Of a stretch of 13,405 nt of DNA, positions 7,070 to 12,656 are shown piece by piece. A program made the translations under genes and the position numbers. The stretch is from contig JAJBTR010000166.1 in assembly GCA_020860745.1 (NCBI GenBank), positions 1 to 13,405 of the forward strand, in the 5' to 3' direction. The notes below the pieces were generated by a model. The model was given only the letters and a program-made list of their open reading frames with translations, did no database searches and was not told the origin of the DNA. Source of the DNA: Lachnospiraceae bacterium (GTDB lineage Bacteria; Bacillota; Clostridia; Lachnospirales; Lachnospiraceae). Position 1 is the stretch's first letter; every line of letters begins with the position of its first letter.

Positions 7070-7720
7070 ATGGAGACAGCATACTATATTTTAAACGCAC
7101 ATCTTCCGGCTGAAACATGGCCTTACCTGCTGGCGGTTTTTGTTCTTGCTCTGAGTGTGGACAGGATTCGCGGCAGAGCCGGCCGCAACGGCCGATGCGG
7201 GAGAGTGTATGGGGAAAATCATGCAGGGCAGTTGTTGTCCTCTCACACGCTGTGCGTTGACGGAGAGCGCCGGAATGTGTGCGGGGGATGGGCTGATTCT
7301 GTTGTCCGCGCTCTTTTTGTCACTTACCTGATGGCAATTCTTTTTGCCACGCTGATCTTCCGCACGCCGGCCGGGAGTCTGTTTGAGATGCAGAGCATGA
7401 AAGCGGAGTGGGTGCCCCTGTGGTCCTGGTACGAGGTGATCGTGCATGGGGACAGGGAGCTGCGCCGGGAGATTCTGCTGAATATTATTCTGTTTATGCC
7501 CGCAGGCTTTCTCCTGCGGATTCTGTATCGTGTGAAGATAAAAGATGCGTTTCTGATGGGGCTTGCGTTTTCCGCTGTGATCGAAATTCTGCAGCTTGTC
7601 ACCTGCCGCGGCCTGTTTGAGTGGGACGATATGCTGCACAACGGTCTTGGCTGTGCGATCGGGTGCTGTGCCGCGGTACTGGCGGGGAAAGTGTGGTCGA
7701 GGATGCACCGGGATTTCTGA
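7070..7720 (+). CDS. VanZ family membrane protein
   Basis: A 216-residue integral membrane protein. Hydrophobic segments at about 18-30, 81-97, 135-152, 160-176 and 190-206 are separated by a basic, Cys-containing loop at 31-75. The VanZ signature is clear in the C-terminal half: LLNIILFMPAGFLLR (136-150), SAVIEILQLVTCRGLFEWDD (168-187), then HNGLGCAIG. VanZ is named from the teicoplanin-resistance accessory gene of enterococci. Most family members in gut Clostridia are chromosomal proteins of unknown function, so it should not be read as a resistance gene. It starts 13 bases after the epimerase gene with no good ribosome binding site, suggesting translational coupling or a poorly chosen start. 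The long hydrophilic loop between the first two segments is unusual for the family. Confidence 0.85.
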   Translation: METAYYILNAHLPAETWPYLLAVFVLALSVDRIRGRAGRNGRCGRVYGENHAGQLLSSHTLCVDGERRNVCGGWADSVVRALFVTYLMAILFATLIFRTPAGSLFEMQSMKAEWVPLWSWYEVIVHGDRELRREILLNIILFMPAGFLLRILYRVKIKDAFLMGLAFSAVIEILQLVTCRGLFEWDDMLHNGLGCAIGCCAAVLAGKVWSRMHRDF

Positions 7721-7730
7721 CCCGGATAAA
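7717..7730 (+). repeat. 14-nt repeat, copy 2
   Basis: Identical to 5718-5731 (CTGACCCGGATAAA). This copy contains the stop codon of the VanZ-family gene; the other lies 25 bases after the capF-like stop. Both therefore sit at 3' ends of sugar/envelope genes. There is no obvious secondary structure within the 14 bases. Confidence 0.3.
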
Positions 7731-7788
7731 TCAGAATAGAATTATTACCGGTCTGTTCAGAAAATCGTTTGCAGGTGATTGATTTTGG

Positions 7789-7818
7789 ATTGAATTCAAT
7801 TTGAAGGTATGCTACTAT
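7789..7818 (+). promoter_or_regulatory. Promoter of the purine genes with overlapping palindrome
   Basis: TTGAAT (7790-7795) and TACTAT (7813-7818) are 17 bases apart, and TG at 7810-7811 gives an extended -10 (TGCTACTAT). The -35 overlaps a perfect 12-bp palindrome, ATTGAATTCAAT (7789-7800), a possible operator. Transcription would start near 7825, leaving a leader of about 150 bases before the IMP cyclohydrolase gene. Confidence 0.6.
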
Positions 7819-7842
7819 TTTTGAGAGAAGAAGTCCGGAAGA

Positions 7843-7891
7843 CATTCGGATCCCATCAGAATAAGACGTGGAAAAGAGCGAAAACCGAATG
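7843..7891 (+). promoter_or_regulatory. Inverted CATTCGG / CCGAATG pair in the purine leader
   Basis: CATTCGG (7843-7849) and CCGAATG (7885-7891) are exact complements 35 bases apart. The second half, within AAAACCGAATG, resembles the CCGAAC core of the Firmicutes PurBox bound by PurR, with one base different, and the first half is its mirror image. It could be a degenerate pair of PurR sites or simply an RNA stem in the leader. No purine-riboswitch core was seen. Confidence 0.3.
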
Positions 7892-7977
7892 ACTGCATGT
7901 GAATACACCATGCCGCATACATTAAGGATACGGCCTGAACCATACAAATTCATGAAGAAAATGAGGAGGAAATTTAC

Positions 7978-8691
7978 ATGGAGATGAAATCGATTGCAAC
8001 ACAGCTTTCCGCCAACGCCTATCCGGGCAGAGGCATTATTCTCGGAAAGACACCGGACGGCACAAAAGCTGCCGCCGCTTATTTTATCATGGGGCGGAGC
8101 GCGAACAGCCGCAACCGTATTTTTGTGACAGAGGGAGAGGGAATCCGCACGCAGGCCTTTGACCCCTCGAAGATGGAGGATCCCAGCCTGGTGATCTATG
8201 CGCCGGTGCGTGTGCTGGGCAACAAGACCATCGTCACCAACGGCGATCAGACCGACACGATTTTTGATCTGATGGACAGGCAGATGACATTCGAACAGTC
8301 CCTGCGCGGCCGGGAGTTTGAGCCGGACGGTCCCAATTACACGCCGCGCATTTCCGGTATTCTTCATATCGAGAACGGCAGCTACAGCTATGCGATGTCC
8401 ATCCTAAAGAGCAACAACGGTAATCCGGAAGCCTGCAACCGCTATATGTTTGCATACTCCACGCCCATCGCCGGGGAGGCTCATTTTATTCATACCTATA
8501 TGGGCGACGGCAGCCCGCTGCCGAGCTTTGAGGGCGAGCCGGAGCTGGTCGATGTCCTGGATGATATCGACGCCTACACTGACCTGCTGTGGACAAATCT
8601 GAACGAGGAAAATAAGGTATCCCTGTTTGTTCGTTACATAAACATTGCGGATGGAACATATGAGACCCGCATAATTAACAAGAATAAATAA
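7978..8691 (+). CDS. IMP cyclohydrolase, PurO-like family
   Basis: A 237-residue protein of the IMP cyclohydrolase family typified by archaeal PurO, unrelated to the N-terminal domain of bacterial PurH. It would close FAICAR to IMP, the last step of de novo purine synthesis. The YPGRGIILGKTPDG start (residues 15-28), AYFIMGRSANSRNRIF, the GPNYTPRISGI segment and the C-terminal region match bacterial members of this family. The start is set by AGGAGG 8 bases upstream. The assignment is strongly backed by the next gene, a stand-alone AICAR transformylase that lacks its own cyclohydrolase domain. A promoter with a palindromic -35 lies about 160 bases upstream. I did not verify individual catalytic residues. 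Confidence 0.87.
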   Translation: MEMKSIATQLSANAYPGRGIILGKTPDGTKAAAAYFIMGRSANSRNRIFVTEGEGIRTQAFDPSKMEDPSLVIYAPVRVLGNKTIVTNGDQTDTIFDLMDRQMTFEQSLRGREFEPDGPNYTPRISGILHIENGSYSYAMSILKSNNGNPEACNRYMFAYSTPIAGEAHFIHTYMGDGSPLPSFEGEPELVDVLDDIDAYTDLLWTNLNEENKVSLFVRYINIADGTYETRIINKNK

Positions 8692-8703
8692 ATTGCAGAT
8701 ATG

Positions 8704-8719
8704 GTATGAATGATCATAC
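8704..8719 (+). other. Small stem-loop after the IMP cyclohydrolase gene
   Basis: GTATGA (8704-8709) and TCATAC (8714-8719) form a 6-bp stem with a 4-base loop, 12 bases after the stop codon. There is no T-run. It precedes the much larger hairpin at 8741-8791. Confidence 0.4.
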
Positions 8720-8740
8720 GTAAATGAAACCGACAACGCA

Positions 8741-8791
8741 GGAAATTGTGCAACGGAATGTATAAATATATTCCCCGGTTTCACAATTTCC
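8741..8791 (+). other. Long hairpin between the two IMP synthesis genes
   Basis: GGAAATTGTG (8741-8750) and CACAATTTCC (8782-8791) are perfect 10-bp arms. Inside, AAC/GTT and GGAAT-TATA / TATATTCC pair again around a 2-base AA tip with one bulged G, so almost all of the 51 bases can form one rod. It ends 33 bases before the transformylase start and lacks a T-run, which argues against a simple terminator. It may be an mRNA processing or stability element, an attenuator, or a small inverted-repeat insertion. Confidence 0.65.
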
Positions 8792-8824
8792 GTACCTGTC
8801 ATATATAAGGATAAGGAGATAACC

Positions 8825-10006
8825 ATGAACGAACTCGAATTAAAATACGGCTGCAACCCCAACCAGAAACCCTCCCGCATCTTTATGGCGGATGGCAGCG
8901 ATCTGCCCATCAAAGTCCTCTGCGGCAAGCCGGGCTACATCAATTTTCTTGACGCGTTCAACGGCTGGCAGCTGGTCCGCGAGCTGAAGGCGGCTACCGG
9001 GCTTCCGGCGGCGACCTCCTTTAAGCATGTTTCCCCGGCCGGAGCGGCTGTGGGGCTCCCACTCACCGATGTGGAGAAAAAAATCTACTGGGTGGGAGAG
9101 GATAAAGGCGAGATGTCGGCTCTGGCCTGCGCGTACGCGAGAGCGAGAGGGGCGGACCGGATGTCTTCTTTCGGAGATTTTATTTCACTCTCCGATGTCT
9201 GTGATGAGGATACGGCGCTTCTGATCAAACCGGAAGTGTCGGACGGCGTCATCGCACCAGGCTACACACCGGAGGCGCTTGCCATTCTCTCCGCGAAGAA
9301 GAAAGGCAATTATAATGTAATCCAGATTGATCCGGATTACGCTCCTGCAGAGGTGGAGCACAAGCAGGTCTTCGGCGTCACCTTTGAGCAGGGCAGAAAT
9401 GAGCTGAAGATTGACCGCGATTTTCTCGGCAATGTCGTGACGGAGAATAAGGAAATCCCGGACTCCGCGAAAATCGACCTGATTATCGCGCTGATTACAT
9501 TGAAATATACCCAGTCCAATTCAGTCTGCTACGCGAAGGGCGGACAGGCCATCGGCATCGGCGCGGGGCAGCAGTCCCGGATTCACTGCACCAGACTGGC
9601 CGGGCAGAAAGCGGACAACTGGTATCTACGTCAGGCGCCGCAGGTTCTGAATCTCCCTTTTAAAGAGGGGATTAAGCGGGCGGACCGCGACAACGCGATT
9701 GACCTGTATATCGGCGATGAGTATATGGATGTCCTGGCTGACGGGGCATGGGAGAATGTATTTACGGAAAAGCCGCCTGTATTTACTGCTGAGGAGAAAA
9801 AAGCGTGGCTTGCCGGCAACACGGACGTGGCGCTGGGGTCCGACGCTTTCTTCCCGTTCGGCGATAACATTGAGCGCGCACACAAGAGCGGCGTGAAGTA
9901 TGTAGCGGAGCCGGGCGGATCCATCCGCGACGACAATGTGATCGCAACCTGCAACAAGTATGGCATGGCGATGTGCTTTACCGGGATTCGTCTGTTCCAT
10001 CATTAA
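8825..10006 (+). CDS. AICAR formyltransferase, stand-alone (PurH C-terminal domain)
   Basis: A 393-residue phosphoribosylaminoimidazolecarboxamide formyltransferase, which moves a formyl group from 10-formyl-tetrahydrofolate to AICAR. It begins with LKYGCNPNQ, the start of the transformylase domain, so the roughly 200-residue cyclohydrolase/MGS-like domain of bifunctional PurH is absent; normal PurH is about 510-530 residues. Catalytic-site landmarks are intact: KHVSPAGAA with K67-H68, LKYTQSNSV, GQAIGIGAGQQSRIHCTR, and the C-terminal DAFFPFGDNIERA and PGGSIRDDNVIATCNKYGM. The missing activity is supplied by the PurO-type gene immediately upstream. An AAGGAG site 6 bases before the ATG supports the start. 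It probably shares the promoter at 7790-7818, although the long hairpin in the 133-base gap could alter relative expression. Confidence 0.93.
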   Translation: MNELELKYGCNPNQKPSRIFMADGSDLPIKVLCGKPGYINFLDAFNGWQLVRELKAATGLPAATSFKHVSPAGAAVGLPLTDVEKKIYWVGEDKGEMSALACAYARARGADRMSSFGDFISLSDVCDEDTALLIKPEVSDGVIAPGYTPEALAILSAKKKGNYNVIQIDPDYAPAEVEHKQVFGVTFEQGRNELKIDRDFLGNVVTENKEIPDSAKIDLIIALITLKYTQSNSVCYAKGGQAIGIGAGQQSRIHCTRLAGQKADNWYLRQAPQVLNLPFKEGIKRADRDNAIDLYIGDEYMDVLADGAWENVFTEKPPVFTAEEKKAWLAGNTDVALGSDAFFPFGDNIERAHKSGVKYVAEPGGSIRDDNVIATCNKYGMAMCFTGIRLFHH

Positions 10007-10039
10007 GCTCAAGGGAAATCCGGAATTACTGCAGTTTGA

Positions 10040-10085
10040 CAGAGAAATGCAAAGCAGGAGATTCTTATCTGCAGGAAATTCTCTG
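10040..10085 (+). other. Hairpin after the AICAR transformylase gene
   Basis: CAGAGAA (10040-10046) pairs with TTCTCTG (10079-10085), and an inner GCAG...GAT / ATC...TGC stem can continue the helix. It has no following T-run, so it may be a 3'-end stability structure, not a classical terminator. A further dyad, TGCACA / TGTGCA, lies about 50-80 bases downstream. Confidence 0.4.
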
Positions 10086-10208
10086 TTGCTTCTGCGATAG
10101 AATTGTGACAGTGAAAACGGAAATGCATAGGAATAATGCACAAAAATATCGACAGAAACTGTGCAATTTCTCCAAAATGCCGAATTAAGAAAAATTTTAG
10201 ATTTTTTA

Positions 10209-10237
10209 TTGACAATTTATTTTGAGAGGCATAAGAT
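10209..10237 (+). promoter_or_regulatory. Promoter P1 upstream of amt
   Basis: A consensus TTGACA (10209-10214) is followed after exactly 17 bases by TAAGAT (10232-10237), in a very AT-rich stretch. Transcription would start near 10244. Immediately over and after the -10 is GATAC-AAA-GTATC (10235-10247), a short dyad. Two terminator-like hairpins follow within 115 bases, so this promoter drives either an attenuated amt leader or a short RNA. Confidence 0.65.
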
Positions 10238-10247
10238 ACAAAGTATC

Positions 10248-10295
10248 AAAGGCAAGGGTGCTGAGAAGATTATACTTCCGGTGCCTTTTCTTTTT
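10248..10295 (+). terminator. Terminator-like hairpin T1 in the amt leader
   Basis: AAAGGCA (10248-10254) pairs with TGCCTTT (10282-10288), followed by TCTTTTT. An inner stem GAAG (10265-10268) / CTTC (10275-10278) carries the six-base loop ATTATA. The stem begins only about 4 bases after the predicted P1 start, which is unusual for a terminator that ends a gene and suggests early attenuation. Confidence 0.55.
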
Positions 10296-10356
10296 GATTA
10301 CTATGGCACAAAGGCGTGTGATCTGCTTTGCTGGCGGCAGATGACTCGCCTTTTTT
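10248..10356 (+). ncRNA. Candidate leader RNA / small RNA from P1
   Basis: The span from the predicted P1 start to the T2 run of T is about 110 bases, highly structured, and has no reading frame with a ribosome binding site. It may be an independent small RNA or a terminated amt leader controlled by antitermination. In Clostridia, nitrogen genes including amt can be controlled by ANTAR proteins acting on paired hexaloop hairpins; the T1 loop has six bases, but not the A-x-x-G-x-x pattern I would expect. The RNA class is therefore not assigned. Confidence 0.35.
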
Positions 10357-10360
10357 CTTT
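10310..10360 (+). terminator. Terminator hairpin T2 in the amt leader
   Basis: AAAGGCG (10310-10316) pairs with CGCCTTT (10347-10353), with an inner perfect stem ATCTGC (10321-10326) / GCAGAT (10337-10342), and a run of six T from 10351 followed by CTTT. This has the layout of a strong intrinsic terminator. It shares its outer AAAGGC/GCCTTT design with T1, so the two form a tandem pair. Any transcript from P1 must read through both to reach amt. Confidence 0.65.
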
Positions 10361-10652
10361 GATGAGGATGTGAGTTGCGCGGATACGGATGGAAAGGATC
10401 TGATGCAGGGATCACACATTCCGCATAAGAAAAAAGTGCCGGGCTCAGATTACAGTGACTTTTCGGAGCGGTAACAGTTTGCAGTAAAATCTGTGGCTTT
10501 TATGTTCCGGGCAGTTGCAAATCATGTATGGATTCAGAAACAGGAAATTGAGGGGGACCGCTTATTGACCGTGTAAAACACGGCAAATATATGTCGGGAA
10601 CTATACAGTTTTTAGTTTCGGGTCTCTGCAAATATCAACTAGGAGGTATGTT
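10357..10652 (+). other. Rest of the gene-free stretch before amt
   Basis: About 300 bases between hairpin T2 and the amt start hold no credible gene. A few longer-range complementary segments occur, for example AAAAGT/ACTTTT near 10430-10465 and CAGATT/AATCTG between about 10447 and 10493, which could be leader structure or noise. Promoter P2 and its dyad lie in the last 90 bases. The amt ribosome binding site is AGGAGG at 10641-10646. Confidence 0.5.
10565..10593 (+). promoter_or_regulatory. Promoter P2 of amt with dyad in the spacer
   Basis: TTGACC (10565-10570) and TATATG (10588-10593) are 17 bases apart, giving a start near 10600 and a leader of about 53 bases. The spacer begins inside the perfect dyad CCGTGT-AAA-ACACGG (10569-10583). 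A protein bound there would compete with RNA polymerase; the same sequence would form a 6-bp RNA hairpin if transcribed from P1. The dyad does not match the GlnR/TnrA consensus (TGTNA-N7-TNACA). Confidence 0.45.
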
Positions 10653-12410
10653 ATGAGTCAGGAAATTATGACATTCGTAAGTGACAATGTATTTGGCGTA
10701 TGGTTTCTGATCGGCGCCGCGCTGGTCTTCTGGATGCAGGCCGGTTTTGCCATGGTGGAGGCCGGATTTACGCGGGCCAAGAACACCGGCAACATTCTGA
10801 TGAAAAACCTGATGGACTTCTGCATCGGTACCGTAATGTTCATCCTCATCGGTTTTTCACTGCTGTTGGGTGAGGATATCCTCGGATTTATCGGAAAACC
10901 GGGATTTGATATTTTTACCGCGTATGCGGATTTCAGCTTTTCCGATTTTGTTTTTAACCTGGTATTCTGCGCGACAACGGCGACCATCGTATCCGGCGCC
11001 ATGGCTGAGAGAACCAGATTTTTATCCTACTGTGTATATTCCGCAGTCATCTCCGGTCTGATTTATCCGATCGAGGCTCACTGGATCTGGGGCGGCGGCT
11101 GGCTGGCACAGCTTGGCTTCCACGATTTCGCCGGATCCTGCGCGATTCATATGGTCGGCGGTGTCTGCGCCCTGATCGGTGCCTGGATGCTCGGTCCCCG
11201 TATCGGAAAGTTTACAAAAGATAAAGAGGGAAAAATTACCAAGGTTAACGCTATCCCCGGCCACAACCTGGCGCTGGGCTGCCTGGGCTGCTTTATCCTC
11301 TGGTTTGGATGGTATGGATTTAACGGCGCGGCGGCAACTTCCATCGATCAGCTTGGCTCCATTTTCCTTACCACAACAATTTCACCGGGTGTTGCGACGG
11401 TTGTGTGCATGATTTTTACCTGGTTAAAATACGGCAAGCCCGATGTCTCCATGTGTCTGAATGCTTCTCTGGCCGGTCTGGTTGCGATCACAGCTCCCTG
11501 TGATGTGACCGACGCAGCAGGCGCTCTTGTAATCGGCGCAGTTGCCGGCGTCCTGGTCGTATTCGGTGTGTGGCTTCTGGATTACAAACTGCATATCGAT
11601 GACCCGGTCGGCGCGGTTGCGGTACATATGATGAATGGTATCTGGGGTACCATCGCAGTCGGATTGTTTGCCACTCCGTCAGCGCCCGGTTACTCTATTG
11701 CAGATAAAAATGGTGTGGAGATGGTCGGGTTGTTCTACGGCGGCGGTGTGAAGCTGCTGGGTCTCCAGTGCCTGGGTGTGGTTTCCGTGGCAGCCTGGGC
11801 GGCAGTTGCAATCACCATTACTTTCCTGGTAATCAAGGCGATCTTCGGTCTCCGTGTTACCGCTGAGGAGGAAATCATCGGTCTGGATGAGACAGAGCAC
11901 GGTCTGGCAAGCGCTTACGCGGACTTTGCCCTCACCTCCAGCATCAACAACTTCTCCTCGCACCTGCCGCTGGATCTTCCGGCGGATGCGGTTCCGATGG
12001 ATGAGGCTGTTCCGGTTCAGGTCCGCACGCCGGATCCGAACATTGCCACCGGCAGCGACGTGAGCATCACGAAGATTACGATCTTTGCAAAGCAGAGCCG
12101 TTTCGACGCCCTGAACGAGGCAATGTCCCAGATCGGTATCACCGGCATGACCGTGACCAACGTCCTGGGCTGCGGCGCACAGCGCGGCAAGACCAACACC
12201 TACCGTGGCGTCCCGATGGAGATGAACCTTCGCCCGAAAATTCAGGTCGATATCGTGGTCAGCAAGGTATCCCCGCGGTTTGTCATTGACACAGCCAAGA
12301 AAGCGCTGTATACCGGCCATGTAGGCGACGGCAAGATCTTCGTCTATAATGTCGAAAACGCGATCCGGATCAGCACCGGAGCCGAGGGCTACGACGCATT
12401 GCAGGATTAG
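10653..12410 (+). CDS. amt: Ammonium transporter with fused C-terminal PII domain
   Basis: A 585-residue membrane protein that carries ammonium into the cell. Residues about 12-400 are an Amt channel with eleven expected membrane segments. The paired pore histidines are H166 (GSCAIHMVGG) and H325 (GAVAVHMMNG), and D158 in HDFAG fits the conserved aspartate. A linker (about 401-470, including GLDETEHGLASAYADF) leads to a complete PII (GlnB/GlnK-like) domain at 472-585: ITKITIFAKQSRFDALNEAM, GMTVTNVLGCGAQRG, TYRG at the T-loop and TGHVGDGKIFVYNVENAIRI near the nucleotide site. Free PII proteins plug Amt when nitrogen is sufficient; here the plug is covalently attached. The T-loop tyrosine that is uridylylated in proteobacterial PII (Y51) is replaced by methionine (M522). 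AGGAGG 6 bases upstream fixes the start. Confidence 0.95.
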   Translation: MSQEIMTFVSDNVFGVWFLIGAALVFWMQAGFAMVEAGFTRAKNTGNILMKNLMDFCIGTVMFILIGFSLLLGEDILGFIGKPGFDIFTAYADFSFSDFVFNLVFCATTATIVSGAMAERTRFLSYCVYSAVISGLIYPIEAHWIWGGGWLAQLGFHDFAGSCAIHMVGGVCALIGAWMLGPRIGKFTKDKEGKITKVNAIPGHNLALGCLGCFILWFGWYGFNGAAATSIDQLGSIFLTTTISPGVATVVCMIFTWLKYGKPDVSMCLNASLAGLVAITAPCDVTDAAGALVIGAVAGVLVVFGVWLLDYKLHIDDPVGAVAVHMMNGIWGTIAVGLFATPSAPGYSIADKNGVEMVGLFYGGGVKLLGLQCLGVVSVAAWAAVAITITFLVIKAIFGLRVTAEEEIIGLDETEHGLASAYADFALTSSINNFSSHLPLDLPADAVPMDEAVPVQVRTPDPNIATGSDVSITKITIFAKQSRFDALNEAMSQIGITGMTVTNVLGCGAQRGKTNTYRGVPMEMNLRPKIQVDIVVSKVSPRFVIDTAKKALYTGHVGDGKIFVYNVENAIRISTGAEGYDALQD

Positions 12411-12456
12411 GGTCAGACCCGGTAAAAAATAAAAAGTATAAGAATTTTACAAATAG

Positions 12457-12486
12457 AAAAACTCTTCGCTTAGCGGGGAGTTTTTC
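12457..12486 (+). terminator. Intrinsic terminator of amt
   Basis: AAAAACTCTTCGC (12457-12469) pairs over its full 13 bases with GCGGGGAGTTTTT (12473-12485), including two G-U pairs, around the loop TTA. The A-rich 5' arm and T-run make it potentially active on both strands. It lies 46 bases after the amt stop and separates amt from the next transcription unit. Confidence 0.88.
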
Positions 12487-12532
12487 TTGTGTAGAGTTTG
12501 CCAAAATAAATGTGGAAGATATTGTTTTTACA

Positions 12533-12541
12533 TGATATAAT
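12533..12541 (+). promoter_or_regulatory. Extended -10 promoter before the trigger-factor-like gene
   Basis: A perfect TATAAT (12536-12541) is preceded by TG at 12533-12534, an extended -10. The -35 region (TGGAAG at 12513-12518, 17-base spacer) is poor, as is common for extended -10 promoters. Transcription should start near 12548, just before the AGGAG site at 12554-12558. Confidence 0.6.
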
Positions 12542-12566
12542 CTATGATGCATGAGGAGAGATGACA

Positions 12567-12656
12567 ATGTTATGTATGAAATGTGGTGCTAATGCTGAAA
12601 AAGGATATACTACATTTCCGTTATTGATTATTCGAAAGTGGCTTAGGAGGCAGGTT
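12567..12656 (+). pseudogene. Zinc-finger-like 30-codon remnant in frame with the next gene
   Basis: From the ATG at 12567, 30 codons run without a stop straight into the ATG of the trigger-factor-like gene at 12657 in the same frame. AGGAG (12554-12558) lies 8 bases before the ATG and an extended -10 promoter lies just upstream, so the frame has all the signals of a translated gene start. The peptide CMKCGANAEKGYTTF, followed by LLIIRK, resembles the first zinc-knuckle half of YgiT/MqsA-type zinc-finger proteins (CxxCG....KG.TTF.....IIR), but the second CxxC pair and the rest of the domain are missing. The stretch is more AT-rich than its surroundings. It may be a decayed antitoxin-like gene, or a real N-terminal extension of the next protein. 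The resemblance is judged by eye over about 24 residues. Confidence 0.4.

Noticed and set aside
7070..7720. Glycopeptide resistance gene (vanZ)
   Set aside because: The family signature is present, but no van cluster genes are nearby, and chromosomal VanZ-family proteins of unknown function are common in Clostridia.
7825..7977. Purine (guanine/adenine) riboswitch before the IMP cyclohydrolase gene
   Set aside because: I could not find the three-way-junction core or the paired loop sequences; only simple dyads are present.
971..10006. Prophage, integron or defence island
   Set aside because: No integrase, transposase, nuclease-helicase set, toxin gene or CRISPR repeats were seen. The genes are metabolic, and all are on one strand with ordinary spacing.
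10251..10266. GCTGAGA word suggesting a TPP riboswitch
   Set aside because: Only this short word matches. The second conserved half (CTGATCTGG-type core) and the expected helices are missing, and the downstream gene is an ammonium transporter.
10248..10356. ANTAR dual-hexaloop antiterminator
   Set aside because: The T1 inner loop has six bases but reads ATTATA, without G at the fourth position, and T2 has no clear six-base loop. Kept only as a possibility, not as a feature.
10161..10373. 70-codon frame through the amt leader
   Set aside because: No ribosome binding site; it runs across promoter P1 and both terminator hairpins, which explain the sequence better.
10588..10612. GlnR/TnrA box near the amt start (TGTCGGG...ATACA)
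   Set aside because: The half-sites are one base too close and lack the required inner bases of TGTNA-N7-TNACA.
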